From Thermoplasmata archaeon (lineage in GTDB: Archaea > Thermoplasmatota > Thermoplasmata > Thermoplasmatales > Thermoplasmataceae): 9,814 nucleotides of DNA. The stretch is from positions 1 through 9,814 of the forward strand of contig JAKAYM010000066.1 of assembly GCA_021826795.1 (NCBI GenBank), read 5' to 3'. Shown one piece after another: positions 1 through 7,061 of this stretch (position 1 is its first letter; each line of letters begins with the position of its first letter). The notes below the pieces were generated by a model. That model saw only the letters and a list, made by a program, of their open reading frames with translations. It searched no databases and was not told the DNA's origin. Made by a program: the position numbers and the translations under genes.

Positions 1-385
1 CATACAGGAATGGAAGACAACCACTGCATCTGTATATGACAAGAATATTGCATTTGAAATGATTGACTCTATAAGGAACTATAATTATATTTTAATGGAT
101 GCTGCATATGATTCCTCTGATATATATATGATTATATCTTTGAGAATGCACATGCTATCCCTGTAATTGATACCAATAGAAGAAGGGGCATTATTGAGGA
201 TAGATTAACATGCAACAGGAAACTGGGAATAGCATTAAGGAAAAAAAGAATCATCAAGGTACAAATTGAGATGGGAGATAGAAAGGACATTTTCTATTCT
301 TAAGGAAATACTGGGTATGGGATATATCTGGTATGTTAAACATAGGAATTATAATGTATCAATTGGTGAAATAATAGTTGCATAG
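1..385 (+). pseudogene. Decayed IS transposase, C-terminal part (left end cut by window)
   Basis: The remnant encodes the C-terminal catalytic half of a DDE transposase of the IS4/IS5 type. Reading starts in frame 2 with a block containing LMDAAYDSSDIY, which carries the probable second catalytic Asp. It continues in frame 1 (DYIFENAHAIPVIDTNRRRG) and returns to frame 2 for YKLRWEIERTFSILK, a perfect Y-x2-R-x3-E-x6-K signature, ending at the TAG at 383-385. The breaks fall in a TA repeat (122-129) and an A7 run (241-247). The N-terminal half lies outside the window. Both lesions sit in simple-sequence runs, so slippage mutation or sequencing error are possible causes. Family assignment rests on the signature and is firm; the exact IS name is unknown. 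Confidence 0.8.
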
Positions 386-439
386 TATTGTAATGGCCAA
401 TAAATAATGTATATCGTGAGTTGACTTATGTCTAGACAC
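344..439 (+). repeat. IS 3' end, copy A (shared with 9232-9357)
   Basis: This covers the last transposase codons and the noncoding right end of the decayed element. It matches a second copy near the right side of the window in three ordered blocks: 344-382 with 9232-9270 (28 of 39 identical), 387-404 with 9280-9297 (17 of 18), and 403-439 with 9321-9357 (27 of 37, ending in GACAC). Copy A lacks about 25 bases that copy B has between the last two blocks. The common GACAC is probably at or near the outer end of the IS. The partner end of this element is not in the window. Confidence 0.7.
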
Positions 440-493
440 TTTAAACACTAAAGCGAATAATCGTTTAGCAAATTTAATATATTCTAGAGGCAT

Positions 494-501
494 AAAAAAA
501 A
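494..501 (-). terminator. T-run after the alpha-galactosidase gene
   Basis: Eight consecutive A residues on the plus strand read as a T8 run downstream of the minus-strand GH36 stop. A shorter run of about six lies closer, near 566-572. Archaeal termination commonly uses such oligo-T tracts without a hairpin. The call rests only on base runs and position. Confidence 0.4.
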
Positions 502-583
502 TCGTTAATTATAGCTTTTTCATATAAGGAAGGGTTTTATGTTAAGCAAACAAAAATATATCATAGAAAAAACTTAAATCAAT

Positions 584-2224
584 TCAAACTCCATTAATTG
601 GGATATAAAGTTGTCCACAGAAAGGCACATCAACTATATTGATCCCTCTATGAATCCTAACCATTCCGGTCTCTTCAAATATGAAGTCTCTTATTATGCA
701 ATCCCTTTCATCCTGGCATTTCACAAGCAATGGTTCATGGGATGCATTGACAATCAATTCCTCATCATGGCCTATGTCCACGATGGTCAGGGATCTATAG
801 ACGGTGATCCGCCTTGAACCAAGTTTAGACGATGCTGTTGCAAAGTTGATTTCTGGATGGCCTGCCTCAAAATTTCCATCCATTAGTACCTCTTTATTCT
901 CCTTCCAGAAACCCAACCATTTTCTGAGTACCTCAATATTCTCGGGTTTTTCATTGACTAGCTTTACAGAGACCTGTGGTACAGCAAAGAGGACACTTGC
1001 AATGTTGAAGACTACGTTTTCAGGTGTTTCATCATTATTCCACATGAGTGGGTCACTGTGGACTGGAATCTTGCCCGAGATTAGTCTTGTATTTATGATT
1101 CTGATCCAGTTTTCAACGGGATCTCCTGGGCAATCAAAGGATCTTACCATAGTGGCAAACTGAAGCATAGAAGGAGATATGTATCTCTGCCTAAATTCGA
1201 TAAGTTTTCCCCTAGTAGGCTCGAGTGTTTTTTCTAGGAAATTTATTATGGAAGTATACTTTTCTGACCTTTCCTCTGGATCTGTAATAGAATCTATGAA
1301 ATCGGCCTTTATGCCGTCAAATCCCAGATCCATTATATACCTTACTCTTCCGGATATGTGTTCTATCGCTGGCATATTTTCTGGGTCTATAATTCCAGTG
1401 CCTGCCCTCTCATCTATCCTGAGAAGACTGTTAGAGAACTTCTGGATGGCCTTCGATCCTAAACCAATGAATGGAAGGGCCATCCAGATCACATAATTTA
1501 GGCCCATTTCCCTTACCCTCTTCACATGCCCAGCTGGGTCTGGAAACTTTTTGATCTCAAACTCCCAATCTCCTGTGAATCTGTATCCCCTACTGTTATC
1601 TAAAGTCTGCCAGCCGTCATCAAGGATAATGGATTCGAATCCTATTTCTTTGGCGAGCCGTGCCTCTTCTTCCACCTCTCTATCACTTACATTTTGATGC
1701 ATGGAATACCATGTTGAATATACCGGAGACAAAGCCCTAGAGGGTACACCTAGAATTCTATAAAATGAATGCATCCATGTTGATGCATTCATGACTGCCC
1801 GATAAAACGGGGTTTTAGAAAAGTCTAGATATAATGAAAATTCTCTGCTTGATTGCCTAGAGATTTTAATTATTATTTCTTTCATTTCTTCACTGACGCC
1901 ATATTCCATGTCCACAGGGTTAGTTGAATCAGAGAGAGCAAGGGTACACCTATTTACTCCATTAGAATTGTAGAATGATACAAGGGGTAAGTCGATATTT
2001 GGTTTAATTTTTCGGTATCCTTTCCAGTCTGGTGGTATTCCGCTGTCCCTTCCAGCTGTACTAAACCACGAGAAGTGAATGTCTACTATTGGTAGTACTA
2101 TATTAACAAAGTATTCCCCTTGTGGGATCACATGGAATATTCTATCATTTGATGGATTAACCTTAACACTGCATCCATCGTATTCAATTATACACCTACC
2201 TACAAGATTAATCTTATTTGTCAC
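584..2224 (-). CDS. GH36-family alpha-galactosidase (Sip1/raffinose-synthase-like)
   Basis: A 546-residue enzyme expected to remove terminal alpha-galactosyl residues from oligosaccharides such as melibiose or raffinose. The length fits compact GH36 alpha-galactosidases. The N-terminal ~140 residues look like the beta-rich domain. The (beta/alpha)8 core starts near STWYSMHQ (170-177), followed by ILDDGWQ (200-206), TGDWE (217-221) and KFPD (226-229). DGIKADF (303-309) holds the K-x-D nucleophile, Asp308. RSFDCPGDP (361-369) is the acid/base region, with Asp364 or Asp368 the proton donor. The C-terminal ~110 residues look beta-rich. No signal peptide is seen, so it should be cytoplasmic and need imported substrate, consistent with the MFS carrier nearby. 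The start is a GTG; an in-frame TGA three codons upstream rules out extension. Exact substrate is uncertain: other GH36 members are galactosyltransferases or N-acetylgalactosaminidases. Confidence 0.88.
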   Translation of the reverse strand: MTNKINLVGRCIIEYDGCSVKVNPSNDRIFHVIPQGEYFVNIVLPIVDIHFSWFSTAGRDSGIPPDWKGYRKIKPNIDLPLVSFYNSNGVNRCTLALSDSTNPVDMEYGVSEEMKEIIIKISRQSSREFSLYLDFSKTPFYRAVMNASTWMHSFYRILGVPSRALSPVYSTWYSMHQNVSDREVEEEARLAKEIGFESIILDDGWQTLDNSRGYRFTGDWEFEIKKFPDPAGHVKRVREMGLNYVIWMALPFIGLGSKAIQKFSNSLLRIDERAGTGIIDPENMPAIEHISGRVRYIMDLGFDGIKADFIDSITDPEERSEKYTSIINFLEKTLEPTRGKLIEFRQRYISPSMLQFATMVRSFDCPGDPVENWIRIINTRLISGKIPVHSDPLMWNNDETPENVVFNIASVLFAVPQVSVKLVNEKPENIEVLRKWLGFWKENKEVLMDGNFEAGHPEINFATASSKLGSRRITVYRSLTIVDIGHDEELIVNASHEPLLVKCQDERDCIIRDFIFEETGMVRIHRGINIVDVPFCGQLYIPINGV

Positions 2225-2253
2225 TTGGAATCACAACCAACAATTGTAATGTC

Positions 2254-2269
2254 AAATAAAAATATTAAG
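2254..2269 (-). promoter_or_regulatory. Possible TATA box for the GH36 gene
   Basis: The minus strand reads CTTAATATTTTTATTT here, an AT-rich TATA-like stretch about 38 nt from the GTG start. This would give a short leader of roughly 12 nt, unlike the leaderless arrangement of the other genes in the window. A second TATA-like string lies at about 2281-2290. No purine-rich ribosome binding site is visible before the GTG. Confidence 0.3.
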
Positions 2270-2546
2270 TTAAAACTATTACTTATAAACGTTTTCACAT
2301 ACTACAATATATTGCTTATACCTATATAAGATCCCAAGTCGGGATGTCATACTATCGTATTAAGAAAATAGCGTTCGCAATACCTAAACATTTTTACACA
2401 GAATTTTAGTATTATTCACATAAAATTTCATTATCTTGCATATTAACTATTATCATGTAGCAATAAATATTCTACAAAATTTACAAAAATGCCATGAAAA
2501 TGTCCTACCCAAGACCAGCTGCATATAATTTGCTATAATACAGTAT
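2270..2546. other. AT-rich intergenic stretch, nothing convincing
   Basis: No frame with a plausible protein, tRNA or strong hairpin was found. The only structure noted is a 5-bp stem ATCCC/GGGAT around 2331-2345, too short to call. It continues into the decayed coding remnants to the right. Confidence 0.5.
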
Positions 2547-2768
2547 CTAAGTAATGCCTTCATATGTAACCAGGTAATAAAATGACAGGTATATTGAATA
2601 TAGAGTTATATTTCTGCCTTTTTGAATGGCAATGAGATCACATGCCTGATGTTCCATATAATATCGGGTATTCCCATAGAATATGACTGTAGGTCCTAAA
2701 TCATCTTCAGAATTGGGAAAGGAATAAGTACATTGAAGAGGTGCACAATAATTCTGTTGATCTTTTTA
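2547..2768 (-). pseudogene. Open minus-strand remnant without a start, unrecognised
   Basis: Reading the minus strand directly after a TAA at 2766-2768 gives 72 sense codons to a TAG at 2547-2549. The translation includes FYGNTRYYMEHQACDLIAIQ and ends LSFYYLVTYEGIT. It shares its reading frame with the 36-codon frame immediately upstream (2766-2876), so the two may be one frame cut by a nonsense mutation. No good start codon heads it and I do not recognise the family. The compositional feel is of protein rather than random translation, but this is subjective. Confidence 0.25.
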
Positions 2769-3118
2769 GATATAAGATGTCACAGCTTTCAGGTACTGTT
2801 TAATCTTCCTGAAGAAAATCTTAATTGGGCCTTTCTGGTGATATATGTAACGTATGTATACATCTGGAAGACACATTATATCGGTAATAGAGTCCCCTGT
2901 TTTCCTGCCATCGTGAGTGATACGATACTCAGTTCAAGTCTATTCCTGAACCTTATCAACTCTGAATGTGTATATCTTCTAATAATATCATCTCTTGTAT
3001 CCCTTTTGTTCTCCGTGACAAACATCAGCCTTCTATCCTTCAGGACAGTAGCTATTCCAAGTTCATAGTAAACTAGACCAAATACCAGTACTGATTTTCT
3101 CAGAAGGTTCTGATTCAT
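2766..3118 (-). pseudogene. Two linked short frames (80 aa then 36 aa), unknown function
   Basis: The first minus-strand frame runs from ATG at 3118 to TAA at 2876-2878 and encodes 80 residues, including YYELGIATVLKDRRLMFVTE and NKRDTRDDIIRRY. Its stop overlaps the next start as TAATG. The second frame (2876 down to 2766) encodes 36 residues beginning MCLPDVYIRYIY and containing GPIKIFFRKIKQYLK. The join reads naturally as one protein (GTLLPI to LPDVYIRY), so the likeliest explanation is a single gene of about 116 codons split by a frameshift. Translational coupling of two small genes is the alternative. The mix of charged and hydrophobic residues is protein-like. No promoter at leaderless distance is obvious and the family is not recognised. 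Confidence 0.35.
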
Positions 3119-3203
3119 AGGAAAAGGATTTAATCGAATTCTAGAGAATCATTGAGGTGCGCCGACGTAACCAGTGATTATCTTAGAAGAGTAAATGGAA
3201 ATA

Positions 3204-3347
3204 CTATAACTCCAACTCTACATTTTGATGCCTTACTACATTGTCCCTTCTGTGTTTCCATGGTTCTATTGCTCTTCTCATAATGAATGCTGAATCTATG
3301 CCTATAATATTTGGAAGTCTACAGAATATTGAAAGATTATGTGACAT
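3204..3347 (-). pseudogene. 47-aa minus-strand frame, possible transposase C-terminal fragment
   Basis: An ATG at 3347 opens 47 codons ending in TAG at 3204-3206. The segment GIDSAFIMRRAIEPWKHRRD, together with a neighbouring frame reading YYRHRFSIHYEK, weakly resembles the C-terminal RF-x-I-D/E-S block of some DDE transposases. The pattern would need a frame change between the two, so if real this is a decayed fragment. Evidence is by eye only. Confidence 0.22.
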
Positions 3348-3451
3348 TATATATGGCTATATGAAGGAATAAAACATTCTAACCAATAACTGGGATTGCC
3401 TCTTCATATCTGTTGTATAAATGTCTTAATATTGAAGGAAATACAGTTATT

Positions 3452-3481
3452 ATATTTAAGTATTGCTTTATACTTAAATAT
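3452..3481. repeat. 12-bp inverted repeat with 6-nt spacer upstream of the MFS gene
   Basis: The arms 3452-3463 and 3470-3481 are perfect reverse complements (ATATTTAAGTAT / ATACTTAAATAT) around TGCTTT. Each arm contains the 9-mer TTTAAGTAT or its complement. The same 9-mer recurs as the apparent TATA box at 3526-3534. The repeat lies about 75-100 nt before the MFS start. It could be a regulator site or a pair of divergent TATA-like boxes; its AT-richness means chance cannot be excluded. Confidence 0.5.
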
Positions 3482-3525
3482 TATATGACTCTTAGTCATC
3501 ACTATATTATTAAACTATCAAAATG

Positions 3526-3534
3526 TTTAAGTAT
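3526..3534 (+). promoter_or_regulatory. TATA box of the MFS gene (leaderless)
   Basis: TTTAAGTAT is centred 25 nt before the ATG at 3555. Archaeal transcription starts about 25 nt downstream of the TATA centre, so the transcript should begin at or next to the start codon. Confidence 0.6.
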
Positions 3535-3538
3535 TATA

Positions 3539-3556
3539 ATAAATTATATAATTTAT
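3539..3556. promoter_or_regulatory. 18-bp perfect palindrome at the MFS start, candidate operator
   Basis: ATAAATTATATAATTTAT is its own reverse complement and covers the predicted transcription start and the first two bases of the MFS start codon. A protein bound here would block initiation. The sequence is entirely A/T, so the operator role is inference. Confidence 0.35.
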
Positions 3557-4844
3557 GGAGGATGCTATATATGATAATGCCAAATTGCAGGGAAAGCATT
3601 ATAAGTGGACATTCATTGCCACCATAGGCGATATACTCGATGGTGGGATGTTTGTTGCGACAGGGGTAACCTTGCTACCATTGATTACTTATCTTCATCT
3701 TAACTCTTTCGAAGAAGGCTTACCAGTTCTTCTAACTTTGCTGGGCACAGCTATAGGAGCCCTCTTATTTGGTAGGTTGGGAGATAAGTATGGAAGAAAA
3801 TATATATATAAATTTGATTTAATATTATATGCAGTTGCAGCGTTTCTTCTGGCGCTTACGACTGATATATACTATGCAATGATTTTTTACGTTCTTGTTG
3901 GCCTAGCTGTGGGTGGCGATGTACCGATCTCCTGGTCACTTATAACAGAGTTTTCACCAAAAAAACATCGGGGTAGATTATTCTCGTTTACTTACATCTC
4001 TTGGTTTATAGGTATAGATATAGTTATAATCCTAGGGATAGGGTTGGCCAGATATGGGATGGTTATTTTTAGAACAATCTGGATTGTTTTGGCTATTATA
4101 GCTGTGCTGGGGTACTTCCTGAGGAGAGAGCTGATAGAATCACCTCGCTTCAATCTTGTTGAGGGCGTTTCAAATTCAAAGCAGCACTACAAGAAGAGAA
4201 AATATAAAGATTTATTCAAAAAATACAAGAAGGAATTAATTTTTAGCTGGTTTCTATATCTAATGGCAGGAATTCCTCTGTCAACGGGAGGAGAATTTTA
4301 CCCCTTCATTTTTAAAACCCTTGGTTTCAACACGGTTCAATCATATGAATTTGAGTTGCTCTATGATACTACATCCCTATTTTTTATACTATTCTTTACT
4401 TTCTTTGTTGATAAGCTGGGAAGGGTAAAGCTTTACTTGTTGAGCGCAGCAATTTATTCTTTTGGACTGTACATGCTAGTAGATCCTGCTTTATACCATA
4501 TTATTCCATATATAATAGCCGTCCCCATCGTTTCTGGAGCTGGTATAGGACTAGGGTTCGACATAATAAACAGGCTTTTCTCTGTTGTTCACTTTCCCAC
4601 TAGTTTAAGATCCTCAGGTCAAGGATTTATATGGTCTACAATGAGATTTGAGGCAGCCATTTTTGGGCTTTTTACGCCGACTATTATAATAATAATACAC
4701 ATAGCAGGTTTATATGCTATGCTGGGCTCAATGATTTTAATAGACTTGATAGTTATCTCAATATTTGCTATAATAGATCCAAAATGGGTTAAAACAGAAA
4801 ACCGTAGTATCGATGAAATATCAAATGATTATATAGTTGATTAA
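3555..4844 (+). CDS. MFS transporter, sugar-porter/MHS type
   Basis: A 429-residue polytopic membrane protein with about 12 predicted hydrophobic segments, expected to import a sugar or related organic solute with protons. TM1 carries acidic residues in GDILDGG (25-31). The loop between TM2 and TM3 has the canonical MFS motif A, GRLGDKYGRK (73-82). After TM4 comes PISWSLITEFSPKKHRGR (124-141), the sugar-porter-type E-x6-R-G-R signature. A lysine-rich cytoplasmic loop (about 205-227) separates the two six-helix halves. The second half has a degenerate motif A, DKLGRVK (286-292), and a sugar-porter-like RSSGQG (352-357). The start is supported by a TATA box at leaderless distance. It faces the GH36 gene across a decayed region and converges on the dehydrogenase, which suggests sugar metabolism, but the substrate cannot be read from sequence. 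Confidence 0.87.
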   Translation: MEDAIYDNAKLQGKHYKWTFIATIGDILDGGMFVATGVTLLPLITYLHLNSFEEGLPVLLTLLGTAIGALLFGRLGDKYGRKYIYKFDLILYAVAAFLLALTTDIYYAMIFYVLVGLAVGGDVPISWSLITEFSPKKHRGRLFSFTYISWFIGIDIVIILGIGLARYGMVIFRTIWIVLAIIAVLGYFLRRELIESPRFNLVEGVSNSKQHYKKRKYKDLFKKYKKELIFSWFLYLMAGIPLSTGGEFYPFIFKTLGFNTVQSYEFELLYDTTSLFFILFFTFFVDKLGRVKLYLLSAAIYSFGLYMLVDPALYHIIPYIIAVPIVSGAGIGLGFDIINRLFSVVHFPTSLRSSGQGFIWSTMRFEAAIFGLFTPTIIIIIHIAGLYAMLGSMILIDLIVISIFAIIDPKWVKTENRSIDEISNDYIVD

Positions 4845-4911
4845 TTTTCATAATTCTTTTCCTATCTTTCTATTACTTTTATAAATCGATTAAAAAAGAC
4901 TGATACTCTTT
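4845..4911. terminator. Convergent terminator region between MFS and dehydrogenase genes
   Basis: The 67-bp gap between the two stop codons has several T-tracts on the plus strand after the MFS stop (TTTTC and CTTTT runs). On the minus strand it has a TTTTTT run (A6 at 4892-4897) after the dehydrogenase stop. Both genes can terminate here on oligo-T signals. No hairpin is needed or evident. Confidence 0.45.
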
Positions 4912-5928
4912 TTATAACCATGGATCAATTAATGTTTCAATCTTTTTTTTATCTTCCTTGTTGAAGTAATCAATGGCACTATTTAGTGATATAACATTTA
5001 TCATCTCATTTAATTTCAAAGTTTTCGATGATATTAAATTTAAAGCTCTTTGCATTGTGTAAGGATTCGTGAAATCACTGTAAATAGAAATTTCATTTTT
5101 GTATATATGAGATAGGCTTAATGCTAAACTTTCTGATGGAGAATATAATGAAAATATCATAAGCTTCCCAGTTTTTGATAATAGATTAACAGATTCTTCC
5201 AATGCATCTATGTTGCCTGTAGTATCAATTACAATATCAAATCCTCTCCTATCGGTAATCTCCCTTGTTTTTTTATTTATATCCTCAATAAGTGGATTCA
5301 TGGTAATACATTCTGATATTTCACCTGCAACTTTCTGCCTATTTCTATCTATCTCGGAAACCACCACTGGGTAATACCCACAATTGTGTAAAATTTGTGA
5401 AAATAAAAGTCCAATAGGTCCTGCTCCAAGTACCAGTGCACTGGAACCTGGAGATAGGATAAGCTCATCTATTGCGTGTAATACACATGCTATTGGCTCA
5501 GTTAACGCCGCCTCTTTCATGGTAACACTATCAGGTACCCTATATAAATTGGATGCCGGTACAGCAACGTATTGTGAATATGCGCCATTCATGTTTATTC
5601 CTATGCTTTTTAAATTTTCACAAAAATGGCGTTTTCCACAACGGCAATAATAACACTTATTGCATACAATATTCGGGTCTATAACCACTTTTTCTCCAAC
5701 TAAAAAATCTTTAACATCTTTCCCTAACTTATCTATAATCCCAGAAAATTCATGTCCAAGTATAAGTGGGTACTTTGTTCTAGGATGTTTACCCTCATAT
5801 GCATGTTTATCAGATCCACATATACCGCAATATGAAGTTCTAATTATTACTTCTCCCTCCCTCGCTATTGGCATTTTTTGTTCTACAAGGTTTAATTCCC
5901 TAATATTATTTAATATCAATGATTCCAT
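4912..5928 (-). CDS. Zinc-dependent MDR alcohol/polyol dehydrogenase
   Basis: A 338-residue medium-chain dehydrogenase of the sorbitol/threonine dehydrogenase type, oxidising a secondary alcohol, polyol or sugar with NAD(P). Catalytic zinc ligands are Cys37 in CGICGSD (34-40), His59-Glu60 in GHE and probably Glu144 in LTEP. All four structural zinc cysteines are present as Cys89, 92, 95 and 103. The Rossmann motif is GAGPIG (168-173). The acidic Glu192 at the end of the second strand (VVVSEID) favours NAD over NADP. Length is normal and the frame intact; no signal peptide, so cytoplasmic. The ATG lies about 27 nt from a TATA box. Beside the GH36 and MFS genes it may oxidise a released or imported sugar, but threonine, sorbitol, butanediol or glucose dehydrogenase activities cannot be separated by eye. 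Confidence 0.88.
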   Translation of the reverse strand: MESLILNNIRELNLVEQKMPIAREGEVIIRTSYCGICGSDKHAYEGKHPRTKYPLILGHEFSGIIDKLGKDVKDFLVGEKVVIDPNIVCNKCYYCRCGKRHFCENLKSIGINMNGAYSQYVAVPASNLYRVPDSVTMKEAALTEPIACVLHAIDELILSPGSSALVLGAGPIGLLFSQILHNCGYYPVVVSEIDRNRQKVAGEISECITMNPLIEDINKKTREITDRRGFDIVIDTTGNIDALEESVNLLSKTGKLMIFSLYSPSESLALSLSHIYKNEISIYSDFTNPYTMQRALNLISSKTLKLNEMINVISLNSAIDYFNKEDKKKIETLIDPWL

Positions 5929-5950
5929 ATCTAAACAATAATATTTTCAA

Positions 5951-5959
5951 TATTTAAAG
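5951..5959 (-). promoter_or_regulatory. TATA box of the dehydrogenase gene (leaderless)
   Basis: The minus strand reads CTTTAAATA, centred about 27 nt from the ATG at 5928. A leaderless or nearly leaderless mRNA is expected. The box lies about 60 bp outside the left end of the IS5-like element, so the promoter appears to be the gene's own. Confidence 0.55.
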
Positions 5960-6020
5960 ATTGTTATAAAGAATTTTAACAGGATACCCAGAACTGGCTT
6001 CCCATTTAGAGGTTATCTAA

Positions 6021-6048
6021 TGCCCAAGTCAGTTGCATAATTCATTTT
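6021..6048. repeat. Left terminal inverted repeat of the IS5-like element
   Basis: About 20 of 27 positions match the reverse complement of 7026-7053. The conserved core is AGTTGCA-x-AATT (6031-6042), flanked by AAG on the outside and TTT on the inside. The match extends outward to TGC, the probable tip. Confidence 0.65.
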
Positions 6049-6084
6049 GCCATAAATTTCAATTGAATATAAATCCGCTGTATA

Positions 6085-6092
6085 GTTAAATA
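6085..6092 (+). promoter_or_regulatory. TATA box of the IS transposase (leaderless)
   Basis: GTTAAATA lies inside the element, centred 25 nt before the transposase ATG, so the IS carries its own promoter producing a leaderless message. Confidence 0.5.
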
Positions 6093-6113
6093 CAGGGGAT
6101 TGATGGGTTTTTT

Positions 6114-7061
6114 ATGACACCAAAACCTATCACTTTTGGATCAAACAGGAATATAAGAAGATATCGATACTATAACTACAGAAGGGATTATTCTAAAAAA
6201 TATATTAGTGCAATGGATGATTTCCTTGATTACAGTGCATTCAGCAGATGGAGGGAGCTCTTGGAGAAAAACAATTATAACAAAAGGGGAAGACCCTATA
6301 AGATTCCGGGAATAGTAATAATGTACCTAGCCAAACTAAGGGAATTGATGAGAATGCCATTCAGGCAGCTGCAAACAGAAATGCATAACCTATCAAAGAT
6401 ATTTAGATTCCCTGAAATATCATTTACATCCATATACAGGAGGATTAGGAAGATTGTTCCTGAAATAGAGAATGACAGTAACAGTGTACGGGCAGCAATA
6501 GATTCTTCAGGATTTAAAGTAACATTAAGGGGAGACTATTTAGGCAATAAATGGCATAAAATAAGAAGGGGATGGATAAAATTGCATGCTGTTATAGACA
6601 TTGGTAATTTTCAAATTATGGATTATTCCATTACAGATGAGCATACAAATGATGCTAAGGAGGGAATAAGAATTGTAAGAAGGATTAAGAATAAAATAAG
6701 TAAATTATACGGTGACAAGGGCTATGATTCCAGGGCTATTTACAATGAACTGGAGGATAAGGCTGTAATACCTCCAGGGAAGAATGCAGTTACATTATCA
6801 AGGGGTTCTCCTTACAGGGCTAAAATTACCAGATTTATTATAAGATTCAATGAAGGATTATGGAAGGTTAATAATAACTACGGCCTGAGATGGAATGTTG
6901 AGATATACTTCTCCGGAATAAAAAGAATGTTCGGTGAGGCAGTAAGGGCTGTAAAGCCTGAGAATATTGTACAGGAAATGATGGTAAAGATATATTTCTA
7001 CCATAAGTACAACAAATTAAGGGGGGAAAGTAATTGTGCAACTATCTTTAGCAGAATGTAA
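6114..7061 (+). CDS. IS5-family DDE transposase, intact
   Basis: A 315-residue transposase that cuts and joins the element's ends. The N-terminal ~115 residues are basic and likely bind DNA (KRGRPYKIPG at 57-66, then a helical region, FTSIYRRIRK at 104-113). The catalytic triad is complete: Asp130 in AAIDSSG, Asp201 in YGDKGYDSR, and Glu263 in the signature Y256-x2-R259-x3-E263-x6-K270 (core RWNVEIYFSGIK). RRGWIKLHAVID (151-162) is the usual IS5-type block after the first Asp. There is no frameshift or internal stop, so the protein could be active. The ATG is placed by the TATA spacing; an earlier ATG at 6103 is out of frame. It is related to, but distinct from, the decayed transposase at the left of the window. 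Confidence 0.92.
   Translation: MTPKPITFGSNRNIRRYRYYNYRRDYSKKYISAMDDFLDYSAFSRWRELLEKNNYNKRGRPYKIPGIVIMYLAKLRELMRMPFRQLQTEMHNLSKIFRFPEISFTSIYRRIRKIVPEIENDSNSVRAAIDSSGFKVTLRGDYLGNKWHKIRRGWIKLHAVIDIGNFQIMDYSITDEHTNDAKEGIRIVRRIKNKISKLYGDKGYDSRAIYNELEDKAVIPPGKNAVTLSRGSPYRAKITRFIIRFNEGLWKVNNNYGLRWNVEIYFSGIKRMFGEAVRAVKPENIVQEMMVKIYFYHKYNKLRGESNCATIFSRM
7026..7053. repeat. Right terminal inverted repeat of the IS5-like element
   Basis: It contains AATTGTGCAACT (7032-7043), the reverse complement of the left-end core with one mismatch. It overlaps the coding sequence for the transposase residues before the final Arg-Met and stop. Confidence 0.65.

Larger units (their letters stand above)
6021..7061 (+). 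mobile_element. IS5-like insertion sequence, apparently complete
   Basis: The element consists of imperfect terminal inverted repeats of about 28 bp (6021-6048 and 7026-7053) around one intact transposase gene with its own promoter. Total length is about 1.03-1.04 kb, normal for single-gene IS5-group elements. The last transposase codons lie within the right repeat, and the stop codon falls 8 bp beyond where repeat similarity ends, so the true right end may be slightly further out. No convincing target-site duplication was found. The element sits between the divergent promoters of the dehydrogenase and the binding-protein gene. Confidence 0.72.

Noticed and set aside
611..1496. Plus-strand open frames opposite the GH36 gene
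   Set aside because: They are antisense to a gene with clear catalytic motifs, have no promoter and show no family features; they are shadows of its codon use.
1630..1645. GGATTCGAATCC, resembling a tRNA T-arm
   Set aside because: It is a palindromic string inside the GH36 coding sequence and no cloverleaf arms surround it.
2331..2345. Possible hairpin ATCCC-AAGTC-GGGAT
   Set aside because: A five-pair stem with no T-run and no adjacent gene end is within chance expectation.
2733..3068. Plus-strand 111-codon hydrophobic frame
   Set aside because: It lies opposite the minus-strand remnant, whose translation is richer in charged, protein-like blocks. The hydrophobicity is what the complement of a charged frame gives. 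No promoter was seen.
5384..5941. Plus-strand frames opposite the dehydrogenase gene
   Set aside because: They are antisense to a gene with complete zinc and NAD motifs and have no independent support.
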